Origin: JAWLCQ01 sp041687095
GTDB lineage: Bacteria; Planctomycetota; Phycisphaerae; SM23-33
Length of the DNA stretch: 53,229 nucleotides
Reading direction: 5' to 3'
Assembly (NCBI GenBank): GCA_041687095.1
Contig: JAWLCQ010000011.1
Location: forward strand, 1 to 53,229
A program made the position numbers and the translations under genes. This document shows, in pieces, positions 1 to 7,688 of this stretch; position 1 is the first letter of the stretch, and every line of letters begins with the position of its first letter. Below the pieces are notes generated by a model. The model searched no databases. It had not been told where the DNA came from and saw only the letters and a program-made list of their open reading frames with translations.

Positions 1-90
1 CCGCTGGCGACGATCACGTCGGCGATGCGGAGCTACCTGACCACTGGTGAACTGCCGCCGCTACCGGTAGACTCCGTTGCAGATGGGTGA
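1..90 (+). CDS. C-terminal tail of a gene cut by the window edge
   Basis: The first frame is open from base 1 to a TGA at 88-90 and encodes 29 residues (begins PLATITSAMRSYLTTGEL). The first 14 codons nearly all end in G or C, as in the other genes here, and the other two forward frames stop early. That supports a real gene end entering from the left. The tail has no recognisable motif, so the product is unknown. Confidence 0.45.
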   Translation, partial: PLATITSAMRSYLTTGELPPLPVDSVADG

Positions 91-513
91 AGTCTTACCG
101 ACCAAGATGCAAAATCTTGTGAACTGCTGGGCTATTGTCACAGCGTCCCTACCGGGACGCACGGAGACGCGTCCCTGCCGGGACGCCTGGAGACCGGTCC
201 CTGCCGCCCCGCGAGGTCCGAGGTGTGTAGAACAACGAGCCAGCGCGCACGGTCCGCGCATCGTCCGCCCCCGTTGGCGATCCCGTAGTAAGGGAGCCGA
301 CTTACCACCGACGCAGGGTCGGTGGGGAGCGGGAGGAAGACGGGAATCGCAGGGCGCCGCCGCGGTAGTCAATAGCCGCTTACCACCGACGCGGGGTCGG
401 TGGGGAGAGGGAGCCCCAGACGCGCCTGCGTTCCGACAGACTTCTGCTCTTCCGCACCTTCGCGGCGGTTTGCGAAGGTGGAGACAGTTACGGAACGGGA
501 GGCCGGGACCGGC
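91..513. repeat. Gene-free stretch with two kinds of small palindromic repeat
   Basis: I see no credible gene. Two perfect hairpins of the form GCGTCCC-4nt-GGGACGC lie in tandem at 143-160 and 169-186, with a degraded third half at about 196. A second palindrome, CCACCGAC...GTCGGTGG, occurs as two near-identical 33-bp copies at 301-333 and 379-411 in the same orientation. The stretch lies between the end of the left-edge gene and the stop codon of the minus-strand HPr-like gene, so the hairpins could act as bidirectional terminators. That role is inference. Confidence 0.6.
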
Positions 514-2094
514 TCACCTCCGGAGGTACGCCAGGGCCTCGGGCAGGGGGATGTTATTGCCGAAGTTGTCCTCCCCGTACCCGCACTCGGCGAGGAGGCG
601 GATGTCGGACAGGACCCGGGCGTCCCCGATGAACGTCACCCCCAGGTCGATGCGGATGTCGATCTTGCCCGTCGCCTGCAGGCGGGCGATCTCGTCGGTC
701 AGCGCCTGCAGCGTCGTGCCCCCGTTGGGCTTGAGGTCGGGGTCCAGCGGGAGGGGCTGCTCGTAGATGATGAGCTTGCCCTGCTCGGCCATGGAGAGCA
801 CGACCTGGTGGACGAGCCCGGCGAGCCCGTCGGCGTGGACGGGGTCGTGCAGGCAGGGCTGGGAGGCGATCTGCTCGGCGAGCCAGTTGCGCTTGCGGGC
901 GTTGATCTTCTCGTTCGCCCGGAAGATCTCGAAGGGCGAGGACGCGTCGTACTGCTGCCCGTCGAGGATCATCGTCACGTTCGAGCCGTAGTGGCTCACG
1001 ACCTTGGCCACCAGCGTCGAGGGCCGCACGTGGAACCCGCGGTACCGCGGGGCGGGGACCTCGATGCGGCCGACCTGGGCGTAGCGGCGGATCATCTCCT
1101 GGCACAGCCCCTGGGCGCAGGAGAGGAAGTGCGACGCGTAGGCGATCGAGTACTCCATCAGCGTCCGCAGCATGTCGTCCAGGGGCACGAGCTGCCGGCC
1201 GCTGTTGAGTTCGGCCGCCGGGCACCCCGCCAGGTGCCGCTCGTAGTGGTGCGCGAAGGCGAGCCCCGTATCCAGCAGGTGGTAGATCACGCTGATGTGC
1301 CCGCGGAGGACCGACAGGTCCGGGTCCAGCGTCTCGGTCTCGGTATCCAGCACGTGGGTGTCGTAGAGCGACTGGAGGTTGTGGAACCGCTGCTGGAGGT
1401 GGCGGAGCGACTCCTCGCTGATGGGGTCGGGGATGCAGTCGGCGTAGTTGTCGGGCCCGACCTTGCCCGGGGCGTGGAGGAGCTTGGCCTCGGAGGCGAG
1501 GTTGAGGAACTCCGTCGCCAGGCACGTCACCGTCTCCCCGACGTCCTCGACCTTCCGCGTGCCCCGGTCGTGCGGGAGGCGGCCCGGGGGGAGGGACTCG
1601 ACGAAGTTCGCCTCCCCGTACCAGTGCGGGGCGTCGGGGATGCCCTGGCGGCGGGCCTCCTCCATCACCCGCCGCACCGCCTCGGTGAGCACGCGGACGG
1701 CGAAGCGAAGGGCCCGCTCCGTGTCGCCCGGGAAGTCCCCCCCGATCACCAGCAGCCGGTACGCCGGCAAGGCGTGCAGGACGTGCAGCAGGACGTACGT
1801 GACGTTGGCGAACAGCTTGACGGCCGCCACGAGGCAGCGAAAGGGATACCACGTGCGGTTGGTGCGGGCGCGGTAGGCGTCGAGGAGTTCCTCGATCTGC
1901 GAGGCCTGGCTGAGCAGCTCGGCGACGAGGGGGCGGGTGAGGGCCCCGCGGGGATCGTCCCGCGACAGCAGGTACGCCCCCATCGCGCGGAGCGGGGCCG
2001 TCCGCGCGGCCATCAGGTCGCGGAACACCTCCGGGGCGATGATGTCGGGCAGGGGCGCGGCCAGGCCGGTCCCGTGCGTCGCCTCTGGGGCCAT
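514..2094 (-). CDS. HPr-like domain protein with long N-terminal helical region
   Basis: The product is 526 aa. Residues 352-358 read GFHVRPS, which matches the phosphorylatable-histidine signature of PTS HPr proteins (GLHARPA); the histidine is H355. The following segment (about 356-430) has HPr-like spacing but no clear copy of the regulatory-serine site. The first 340 residues look alpha-helical and soluble and match nothing I recognise. HPr itself is about 88 aa, so this is a large protein with an HPr-like module rather than a plain phosphocarrier. No other PTS gene is visible. The ATG is preceded by GGAGAG at a good distance. A regulatory role sensing PTS phosphorylation is possible but inferred. 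Confidence 0.6.
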   Translation of the reverse strand: MAPEATHGTGLAAPLPDIIAPEVFRDLMAARTAPLRAMGAYLLSRDDPRGALTRPLVAELLSQASQIEELLDAYRARTNRTWYPFRCLVAAVKLFANVTYVLLHVLHALPAYRLLVIGGDFPGDTERALRFAVRVLTEAVRRVMEEARRQGIPDAPHWYGEANFVESLPPGRLPHDRGTRKVEDVGETVTCLATEFLNLASEAKLLHAPGKVGPDNYADCIPDPISEESLRHLQQRFHNLQSLYDTHVLDTETETLDPDLSVLRGHISVIYHLLDTGLAFAHHYERHLAGCPAAELNSGRQLVPLDDMLRTLMEYSIAYASHFLSCAQGLCQEMIRRYAQVGRIEVPAPRYRGFHVRPSTLVAKVVSHYGSNVTMILDGQQYDASSPFEIFRANEKINARKRNWLAEQIASQPCLHDPVHADGLAGLVHQVVLSMAEQGKLIIYEQPLPLDPDLKPNGGTTLQALTDEIARLQATGKIDIRIDLGVTFIGDARVLSDIRLLAECGYGEDNFGNNIPLPEALAYLRR

Positions 2095-2283
2095 GTGCGC
2101 TCTCCGCGGCCCGTCCGGCCGCCACGACGCGTCCCTCGGCGCGCAGTCCCCGCGCGCCGGTACATCCTATCTGTCGGCAGGTTCAAGACCAAACATGAGC
2201 CCGAGGACTTTCCGCCGAGCCCGGCCTTTCCCCGGCGGGCCCCTACAATAGGGACAGGCCCTTGGCACTACAGCGAAAGATGT

Positions 2284-2422
2284 GAACTGGTTGACTGGTT
2301 AACTGGTGACTGGGACAGTAGTTTGCATGGGCTGCCCGCCTGGGACTACCGGAGAGGTTCATCTGGTTGCACGCCGTTGCCAGTTAACCAGTGAACCAGT
2401 TAACCAGTCAACCAGTCAACCA
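2284..2422. repeat. Hairpin with tandem AACCAGT-type arms
   Basis: The left arm (2284-2314) is a run of ACTGGTT/ACTGGTG words. The right arm (2380-2422) is a run of the reverse-complement words (TTAACCAGT, GAACCAGT, CAACCAGT). The roughly 65 bases between them are unique. The two arms could pair over about 30 bp. It sits in the 417-bp gap between the divergent HPr-like and PAS genes; I see nothing else in that gap. Confidence 0.8.
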
Positions 2423-2511
2423 AGCTTCGTTGTAGTGTTAGCGGGTGCCACGGGCCCGCAGGAGCGGCGCCCGGCTGGACGCGCCCCGCCGCGGCGGGGC
2501 GGGAGGACGGA

Positions 2512-3444
2512 ATGGCGGGAGACCGGGACACGGAGTTCGCCTCGGCCGAGCGGTCGGACGAGCAGGCCCTCTACGACCAGATCACGCTGCTGGAGAGCGT
2601 CGAGTGGGTCCGCCCGCTCTACGACGCCGTCAACGACCTCGTCGTGATCCTCAACGCCCAGCGGCAGATCGTCTTCTTCAACCAGAGCTTCGCCCGCTTC
2701 CTGGGGGACCGAGACGCCTCGGACCTGTTGGGCCTCCGCCCCGGGGAAGCCCTCCGCTGCGCCCGCGCCGCCTGCCCCGAGGCCCACGGCTGCGGGACCA
2801 CCCGCTTCTGCTCCGCCTGCGGCGCTGTCCAGGCCATCCTCGCCTCCCAGCACGGGCGCCCCGACCGCCGCGAGTGCCGCATCCTCCTGCAGGACGGGTC
2901 CGCCCTGGACCTGCTGGTCAAGGCCACCCCGCTGTCGCTCAACGGGGAGACCTACGTCGTCTGCGCCCTCACCGACATCAGCCCCGAGCAACGCCCCCGC
3001 CCCCTCGCCCTCCGCTCCGTCGAGTTCCTCCAGGACCTCCTGGACGGATACCGCCACTACGAGGCCGTCTCCACCGGGGCGCTCCGCCTGGACCCCGCGG
3101 TGCAGGACGTGCCCTTCGAGGGCGACGGGCAGGGGCTGCGGCGGGTCCTGGGCGCCGTGCTCCAAAGCGCCCTGGAGGCCTGCCCCTTCGGGGGCGTGGT
3201 CACCGTCGGCTGTGAGCCCGACGGGCAGTCCGTCCTCTTCCGCGTGCACAACCCCGGGGTCATGCCCCACGACGCGCAGCAGCAGATCTTCCAGCGCTCC
3301 TTCCCCACCCAGGGCCCCGGGCGCGGGCTGGGCACGTACAGCATGAAGCTCCTCATCGAACGCGACCTCGGGGGGCAGATCGACTTCACCACCTCCAAGG
3401 ACCACGGGACGACCTTCACCCTCCGCTGCCCGCTGAAGGCGTGA
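2512..3444 (+). CDS. PAS domain protein with GHKL-type ATPase domain, no HisKA domain
   Basis: The product is 310 aa. Residues about 31-155 form a PAS-like domain (DAVNDLVVILNAQRQIVFFN) with an unusual cysteine cluster: C83, C88, C94, C100 and C103. Residues about 200-308 resemble a histidine-kinase ATP-binding domain, with the glycine-rich lid GPGRGLGTYSMKLL at 268-281 and a C-terminal GTTFTLRCPL strand. There is no H-box dimerisation domain and no conserved histidine in place. The N-box asparagine appears replaced by serine (AVLQSALEA, S219). It may therefore act as a sensor without autokinase activity, or with another phosphate acceptor. Start chosen at the ATG after GGGAGG. No response regulator is nearby. 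Confidence 0.75.
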   Translation: MAGDRDTEFASAERSDEQALYDQITLLESVEWVRPLYDAVNDLVVILNAQRQIVFFNQSFARFLGDRDASDLLGLRPGEALRCARAACPEAHGCGTTRFCSACGAVQAILASQHGRPDRRECRILLQDGSALDLLVKATPLSLNGETYVVCALTDISPEQRPRPLALRSVEFLQDLLDGYRHYEAVSTGALRLDPAVQDVPFEGDGQGLRRVLGAVLQSALEACPFGGVVTVGCEPDGQSVLFRVHNPGVMPHDAQQQIFQRSFPTQGPGRGLGTYSMKLLIERDLGGQIDFTTSKDHGTTFTLRCPLKA

Positions 3445-3469
3445 GCGCGCATCGGGCCTCTGAGGAATG

Positions 3470-3839
3470 GGCCGCGGAGACGCGGAGACGCGGAGACGCA
3501 GAGACGAGAGGGTTCTCAGGACTGCGCCTCAGGCGTCACTGACGTTTTGTAACCGTTCACGCCTTCGCAGACAGCAGCGAGGGCGTGAAGAGAAGAAGCA
3601 GCCCCGAAGAAAGGGATTTCGCAGATTATGAGATTGCGCAGATTACGGAGAAGGAGAACATCGCTCTTCTCTTTCTTCTGCGGAATCCTGAAATCTGCGT
3701 AATCCCCTTCTCTCCGGCTGTTTCTTCAGGCTCCTGTCGCCGCGTGCATAGGCGTGAACGGTTACGACGTTCTGATGTCGTTCCGAATCCCCAGATCCTG
3801 AATCCCTCCCCCTCTGCGTCTCCGCGTCTCTGCGGCCCA
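3470..3839. repeat. CGCGGAGA-word hairpin, split by a MITE
   Basis: The left arm 3470-3512 is a tandem of GCGGAGAC/GCAGAGAC words. The right arm 3811-3839 is the reverse complement (CTCTGCGTCTCCGCGTC...). The 217-bp MITE at 3549-3765 lies between the arms, so it probably inserted in the original loop. Confidence 0.75.
3549..3765. mobile_element. 217-bp IS66-type MITE, copy 1
   Basis: The ends are 16-bp perfect terminal inverted repeats, GTAACCGTTCACGCCT. The interior is an imperfect palindrome along nearly its whole length. Flanks are GACGTTTT (3541-3548) and GACGTTCT (3766-3773), an 8-bp target duplication with one mismatch. A second copy of identical length is at 43947-44163, with about nine differences by eye. 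GTAA ends and 8-bp duplications are established features of the IS66 family. The element has no transposase and no credible gene, so it would need an IS66 transposase in trans. Confidence 0.88.
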
Positions 3840-3876
3840 TCGCGCGCCGTCCCCGCCGCGCAAAGCGCCGCGCGCA

Positions 3877-4008
3877 GAGACTGTTTCCGAAACCCGATTC
3901 CACCGCAAAGAACGCGAAGATCGCAAAGGCAACCGGACGTAAGCAGAGGGGATTCCACTCCCTCTTTGCGGTCTTTGCGACCTTTGCGGTTATCTTTGAA
4001 ACAGTCTC
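3877..4008. repeat. CGCAAAG-word hairpin with outer GAGACTGTTTC stem
   Basis: Outer inverted repeats GAGACTGTTTC (3877-3887) and GAAACAGTCTC (3998-4008) are perfect. Inside, the left arm (3902-3930) is a tandem of CGCAAAG/CGCGAAG words and the right arm (3961-3990) is the complementary CTTTGCG words. A second element with the same design and a related outer stem is at 6744-6876. Together with the hairpin and MITE upstream it fills the 613-bp gap before the next gene. Confidence 0.8.
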
Positions 4009-4057
4009 ATAGCATTCCCCAGGAACCACCGTCCTTCAGACCCTCCGGGGGTGCATC

Positions 4058-5293
4058 ATGGAACGCTGGATCGTAGCCGCGTGCGGGTTGGCCGCGTGGG
4101 CGCTGCTGTGCTCGTGCAGCGGGGCGCAGGACGAGTACCGCAAGGGCGAGGAGCTGCTCGAGGGCGTGCGGGAGGGGCACAGCCTGCCCCCGCGGATCGT
4201 GGAGGCCACGCCCGAGCGGATCGCGCAGCTCCGCGTGCCCGAGGGCTTCCGCGTGAACGTCTTCGCCACCGGGCTGGGCAAGCCCCGCATCCTCACCGTC
4301 GGGCCCAACGGGTCCGTCTACGTCACCCGCCGCGAATCGGGCTCCGTCCTCGCCCTGCGGGACACCGACGGAGACGGGCGGGCGGACGAGCGGACCGAGG
4401 TCGTCCCGGACCTGCCGCGGGTGCACGGGATCGCCATCCACGACGGGAACGTCTACCTCGCGACCGTTCGCGAGGTGTACGTCGCCCCGTGGAACGACGG
4501 GAAGGTCGGGAAACCCAAGGCCATCCTCAAGGACCTGCCCCCGGGCGGAAACCACCCCAACCGCACCCTCGCCATCGGGCCCGACGGGATGCTCTACGTC
4601 ACCGTCGGCAGCACGTGCAACTGCTGCGTCGAGGAGCACGCGTGGTCGGCGACGATCCTGCGGGCGAAACCCGACGGGTCCGACGTGCGGGTCTTCGCCA
4701 AGGGGCTGCGGAACACCATCGGCTTCGGCTGGGAGCCGCGGACCGGCGAACTGTACGGGATGGACCACGGGACGGACTGGCTCGGCGACGACGAGCCGCC
4801 CGAGGAACTCAACCTCCTCCGCGAGGGCCGCGACTACGGCTGGCCGTTCGTCCACGGATACCGCAAGACGATCCCGCTCAAGACCCACCCCGCCGTCGGG
4901 GACCTCTCGGAGTACGCGAAGACCACCACGCCCCCGGTGGGGACGTACACGGCGCACGCGGCCCCGATCCAGATGGCGTTCTACACCGGCGAGTCGTTCC
5001 CCGAGGAGTACCGCGGGGACGCCTTCGTGGCCATGCACGGGTCTTGGAACCGCAAACCGCCCAGCGGGTACGAGGTCGTCCGCATCGACTTCCGCGACGG
5101 CAAGCCCGCGGAGTTCCTCCCCTTCCTGACGGGCTTCCGCGTGGGCGAGGACGACCCGGACGCCCGCCCCACCGCCTTCGCCCGCCCCGCTGGAATCGCC
5201 ATCGCCCCCGACGGGGCCCTCCTCGTCAGCGACGACGCCAACGGCGCGATCTACCGCGTGGCGTACGTGGGGGCGGAAGGCACTAGGGAATAG
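4058..5293 (+). CDS. PQQ-type sugar (glucose/sorbosone) dehydrogenase lipoprotein
   Basis: The product is 411 aa. Residues 1-20 form a lipoprotein signal peptide ending in the lipobox-like LCSC (C20), so it should be anchored and exported. The rest is a beta-propeller of the soluble glucose dehydrogenase / L-sorbosone dehydrogenase family: repeats such as GPNGSVYVTRRESGSVL, GPDGMLYVTVGSTCN and AIAPDGALLVSDDANGAIYRV are typical. VHGIAIHDGNVYLA and GMDHGTDWLGDDEPPEELN also fit. The family oxidises aldoses with PQQ; the actual substrate cannot be read from sequence. A CNCC motif near residue 190 may form a disulfide. It stands alone between repeat-filled gaps. Confidence 0.85.
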   Translation: MERWIVAACGLAAWALLCSCSGAQDEYRKGEELLEGVREGHSLPPRIVEATPERIAQLRVPEGFRVNVFATGLGKPRILTVGPNGSVYVTRRESGSVLALRDTDGDGRADERTEVVPDLPRVHGIAIHDGNVYLATVREVYVAPWNDGKVGKPKAILKDLPPGGNHPNRTLAIGPDGMLYVTVGSTCNCCVEEHAWSATILRAKPDGSDVRVFAKGLRNTIGFGWEPRTGELYGMDHGTDWLGDDEPPEELNLLREGRDYGWPFVHGYRKTIPLKTHPAVGDLSEYAKTTTPPVGTYTAHAAPIQMAFYTGESFPEEYRGDAFVAMHGSWNRKPPSGYEVVRIDFRDGKPAEFLPFLTGFRVGEDDPDARPTAFARPAGIAIAPDGALLVSDDANGAIYRVAYVGAEGTRE

Positions 5294-5718
5294 GGAATAG
5301 GCAATAGGCGGGGGGGGGAGGCACCAGGGACTGGAGACCGGGCAGTAGGCGGAACCGGGAACCGTCAGGGACTGTCCCGGTCTTTCCGTCCGCGGAAAAC
5401 CGAGACTGTCCCTAACGCCGGAAGTCCTGTCAGCCTGTCCATCCTGTCCATGAAGTCCATGGAGTCCATGCTGGCCGTAGCGGCCAATGGACAGGATGGA
5501 CAGAATGGACGGTATGGACTCTATGGACAGCGGGACGCGTCCTGCGAGCACTCTCACCTCTAACCTCTCACCTCTAACCTTCTGCTCCCGATCCTCTCCC
5601 CCCTAGTGCCTAGTCCCTAGTCCCTAGTGCCTCCCCCCAGTGCCTTCCTCCCGCCTCTTGCTGTCCGCCCGCCCATCCGGTATCTCTAGGGGCTGGACCG
5701 CCCCAACCGGAGGAGCCC
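5294..5718. repeat. Gene-free stretch of nested word-repeat hairpins
   Basis: Outer arms are CTAGGGAATAGGG words at 5283-5311 and the complementary CCTAGTCCCTAGTGCC words at 5601-5645. Inside is an inverted pair CAGGGACTGTCCCGGT / ACCGAGACTGTCCCTAA (5366-5414). Then comes a GTCCAT/ATGGAC hairpin (left arm 5431-5470, short loop GCTGGCCGTAGCGGCC, right arm 5486-5530), followed by tandem CACCTCTAACCT words at 5554-5581. No gene is visible. The ribosome-binding site of the following GH130 gene lies at the right end. Confidence 0.8.
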
Positions 5719-6744
5719 ATGATTCTGGATCGCCATCCCGAGAACCCCATCGTCGTCCCGGGCCTGTACCCGTGGCGGAAGTGCATCACGTTCAACCCCG
5801 CCGTCGAGGTCGCCGACGACGGGACCTTCTACATGCTCGAACGCGCGTGCAGCGGGCTGGCCCCCATGGACAGCTCCATCGGCCTGCTGCGGAGCGACGA
5901 CGGGGTGCACTTCACGCACGTCTCCGACCAGCCCGTCTGGACGGGCGCCATGCTGGGCTACCCGCAGGGCAACGTGCAGGACCCCCGCCTGGTGCGGCTG
6001 GACGGGCGGTGGGTGATGGTCTACGTCTTCGACCAGGACTCCCCGCACTGCCACCCCACCGGGGGCGTGCCCGGGTACTCGCACCCCAACCTCGACCACG
6101 TCGCCATGGGCGAGGAGCAGTTCCTCAAGACCGTCGCCGCCCGCTCCGGCCTTGCCGTCAGCGACGACCTGGTCCACTGGGAGCACCTGGCGTGGATCGG
6201 GCCCGAGGGGCTCGACGACCGCGACAACATCCCGTTCCCCGAGAAGATCCAGGGCCGCTACGCCATGCTCCGCCGCCCCCAGGGCATCGGCGGCAAGACG
6301 TTCGGGGCCGTGAAGCCCTCGATCTGGATCAGCTACAGCGACGACCTGACGGAGTGGTCCGACCCCCAGCTCGTCGCCTCCCCCGCCTTCGAGTGGGAGG
6401 GCGCGAAGATCGGCGGGTCCGCCCCCCCGCTCCGCACCGAGGCGGGGTGGCTGGTGAGCTACCACGGGGTGGACCGCACGACGGCGTACTGCGTGGGGTT
6501 TTTGCTGCTGGACCTCGACAACCCCACCCGCGTCCTCGCCCGCACCCGCCAGCCCGTCATGCGGCCGGAGAAGTACTACGAGCGCTTCGGGGTCGTGATC
6601 CCCAACGTCATCTTCCCCTGCGCCAACGTGGTCCGCGACGGGTTGCTGTACATCTACTACGGCTGCTGCGACACCGCCATCTGCCTCGCCACCTGCCGCC
6701 TGGACGACCTCCTGGACGACCTGAGCAAGCAGCCGGTGGAGTAG
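5719..6744 (+). CDS. Glycoside hydrolase family 130 (mannoside phosphorylase-type) enzyme
   Basis: The product is 341 aa, the usual GH130 length, with no signal peptide, so probably cytoplasmic. Five-bladed propeller features typical of GH130 are present: HPENPIVVPGLYPWRKCITFNPAV near the N-terminus (residues 5-28), QDPRLVRLDGRWVMVYV (residues about 79-95) with the conserved DPR, and GGSAPPLRTEAGWLVSYHGVD (about residues 234-254) carrying the substrate-loop residues. GH130 members phosphorolyse or hydrolyse beta-mannosides; which one applies here is unknown. Start set at the ATG after GGAGGAG. The only other glycosidase in the window, a GH36 enzyme, is 23 kb away. Confidence 0.85.
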   Translation: MILDRHPENPIVVPGLYPWRKCITFNPAVEVADDGTFYMLERACSGLAPMDSSIGLLRSDDGVHFTHVSDQPVWTGAMLGYPQGNVQDPRLVRLDGRWVMVYVFDQDSPHCHPTGGVPGYSHPNLDHVAMGEEQFLKTVAARSGLAVSDDLVHWEHLAWIGPEGLDDRDNIPFPEKIQGRYAMLRRPQGIGGKTFGAVKPSIWISYSDDLTEWSDPQLVASPAFEWEGAKIGGSAPPLRTEAGWLVSYHGVDRTTAYCVGFLLLDLDNPTRVLARTRQPVMRPEKYYERFGVVIPNVIFPCANVVRDGLLYIYYGCCDTAICLATCRLDDLLDDLSKQPVE

Positions 6745-6876
6745 GAGACGGTTTCAGGAACCACCGCAAAGGTCGCAAAGACCGCAAAGAGGGAATGGGA
6801 TTGCCTTCGTGCAGACCCCATCTCCTTTGCGATCTTCGCGTTCCTTGCGGTGGAATCCCGTCTTGAAACCGTCTCC
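6744..6876. repeat. CGCAAAG-word hairpin with outer GGAGACGGTTTCA stem
   Basis: Perfect 13-bp outer inverted repeats, GGAGACGGTTTCA (6744-6756) and TGAAACCGTCTCC (6864-6876), enclose arms of ACCGCAAAG words (about 6762-6792) and complementary TTTGCGAT/CTTGCGGT words (about 6825-6851). The design matches 3877-4008. It begins at the last base of the GH130 stop codon and could serve as its terminator. Confidence 0.82.
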
Positions 6877-6879
6877 GAC

Positions 6880-6933
6880 CCCTCCCCGCGGGGAGAGGTG
6901 CCCGCAGCGCAGCGGAGGGCGGTGAGGGGGCCC
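6880..6933. repeat. CTCCCCGCGGGGAG-type palindromic repeat
   Basis: This is a CCTCCCCGCGGGGAGAGG palindrome followed by GCAGCGGAGGG...GGTGAGGGGG. Related copies are at 14397-14450 and 49373-49420. It belongs to the widespread palindromic class whose spurious translations read SPLPEGEG or similar. Confidence 0.7.
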
Positions 6934-6979
6934 CGGGGAAAAGGCAGCGGCGCGGCGGCACGGGAAGCGAACACAACCG

Positions 6980-7076
6980 CAACGCCCCCCGACTGCGTCG
7001 GGGGGGTGACGTCATACAAGCGAGCGACCTTTTTTCTCATCCCGGGTCACCCCCCGGACGCAGTCCGGGGGCGTTG
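6980..7076. repeat. Pair of inverted REP-like elements
   Basis: Two 31-bp elements face each other, at 6980-7010 and 7046-7076. Each is itself a palindrome: the right one has core CCCCCGGACGCAGTCCGGGG followed by GCGTTG, and the left one is its reverse complement with a few changes. Another copy is at 52785-52815 and a degraded one at about 21769-21795. The pair lies just upstream of the accessory block that starts at 7149. Confidence 0.8.
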
Positions 7077-7148
7077 GTGCGTATACCAGTTGTTCCGAAT
7101 GGAGATTCGGGCAGAGTTTCATGACACCTGAACTTGAGGGGCTTACAA

Positions 7149-7688
7149 ATGGCAACGACTGCGATGGCTTCGGTGGCTCACAGGGCGTGTTCGAATCAAC
7201 TGCTGCTGCTGGTTCCGACAAAGGACTCGGCGATGGCGATGCAGTGCGTTGAGCACATCCTGAAGAAGGAGGGGTACGCGAAGGAAAAGTCCACACCCGG
7301 CAGCGCGCTGTTCGGGCGCGGCAGCAAAGCCGCCCGCCTCCTCGCCGGGGGCCTGAGCGGCCGCCAGGAGTTCCGCCTGACCTCCACCGCCGAGGGCGAG
7401 CTGACGCTCCTGTCGCTGCAGGCGACGGCCTGGGTGATGATCGGGGGCGCCATGGCCATCGCCAAGATGCGCAAGGAGCTTGCCCGACTGGGAGAACTGA
7501 TCCTGAGCAAGCTTGGACGGGGCGATGCCCCCGAGAGCCTGCCCCCCGACGCCCTCGGCCGCTTCGCCCCCCTCTTCACCGGACGAGAACCCGGCAGCAA
7601 GCATGGGTATCAGGCGCTGATCATCGCCGTGATGCTCGCCCTCGGGTTCGGGAGCCTGATCCTGATCCGGATGCTGCGTGGCGAGTGA
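7149..7688 (+). CDS. Hypothetical tail-anchored small membrane protein
   Basis: The product is 179 aa. I chose the ATG at 7149 because GAGGGG lies 7 nt upstream. The N-terminal 80 residues look like a small alpha/beta module that begins with a hydrophobic strand (NQLLLLVP). A hydrophobic stretch AWVMIGGAMAIAKM lies near residue 100. The C-terminus is a clear transmembrane segment (ALIIAVMLALGFGSLILI) followed by RMLRGE, suggesting a tail anchor with the bulk in the cytoplasm. I do not recognise the family. It is co-oriented with, and 114 bp upstream of, the DNA methyltransferase; whether it belongs to that system is unknown. Confidence 0.7.
   Translation: MATTAMASVAHRACSNQLLLLVPTKDSAMAMQCVEHILKKEGYAKEKSTPGSALFGRGSKAARLLAGGLSGRQEFRLTSTAEGELTLLSLQATAWVMIGGAMAIAKMRKELARLGELILSKLGRGDAPESLPPDALGRFAPLFTGREPGSKHGYQALIIAVMLALGFGSLILIRMLRGE

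Noticed and set aside
3585..4076. 163-aa open frame starting in MITE copy 1, with a related frame at 43983
   Set aside because: The shared part is only the palindromic MITE interior; beyond the MITE the two frames are unrelated.
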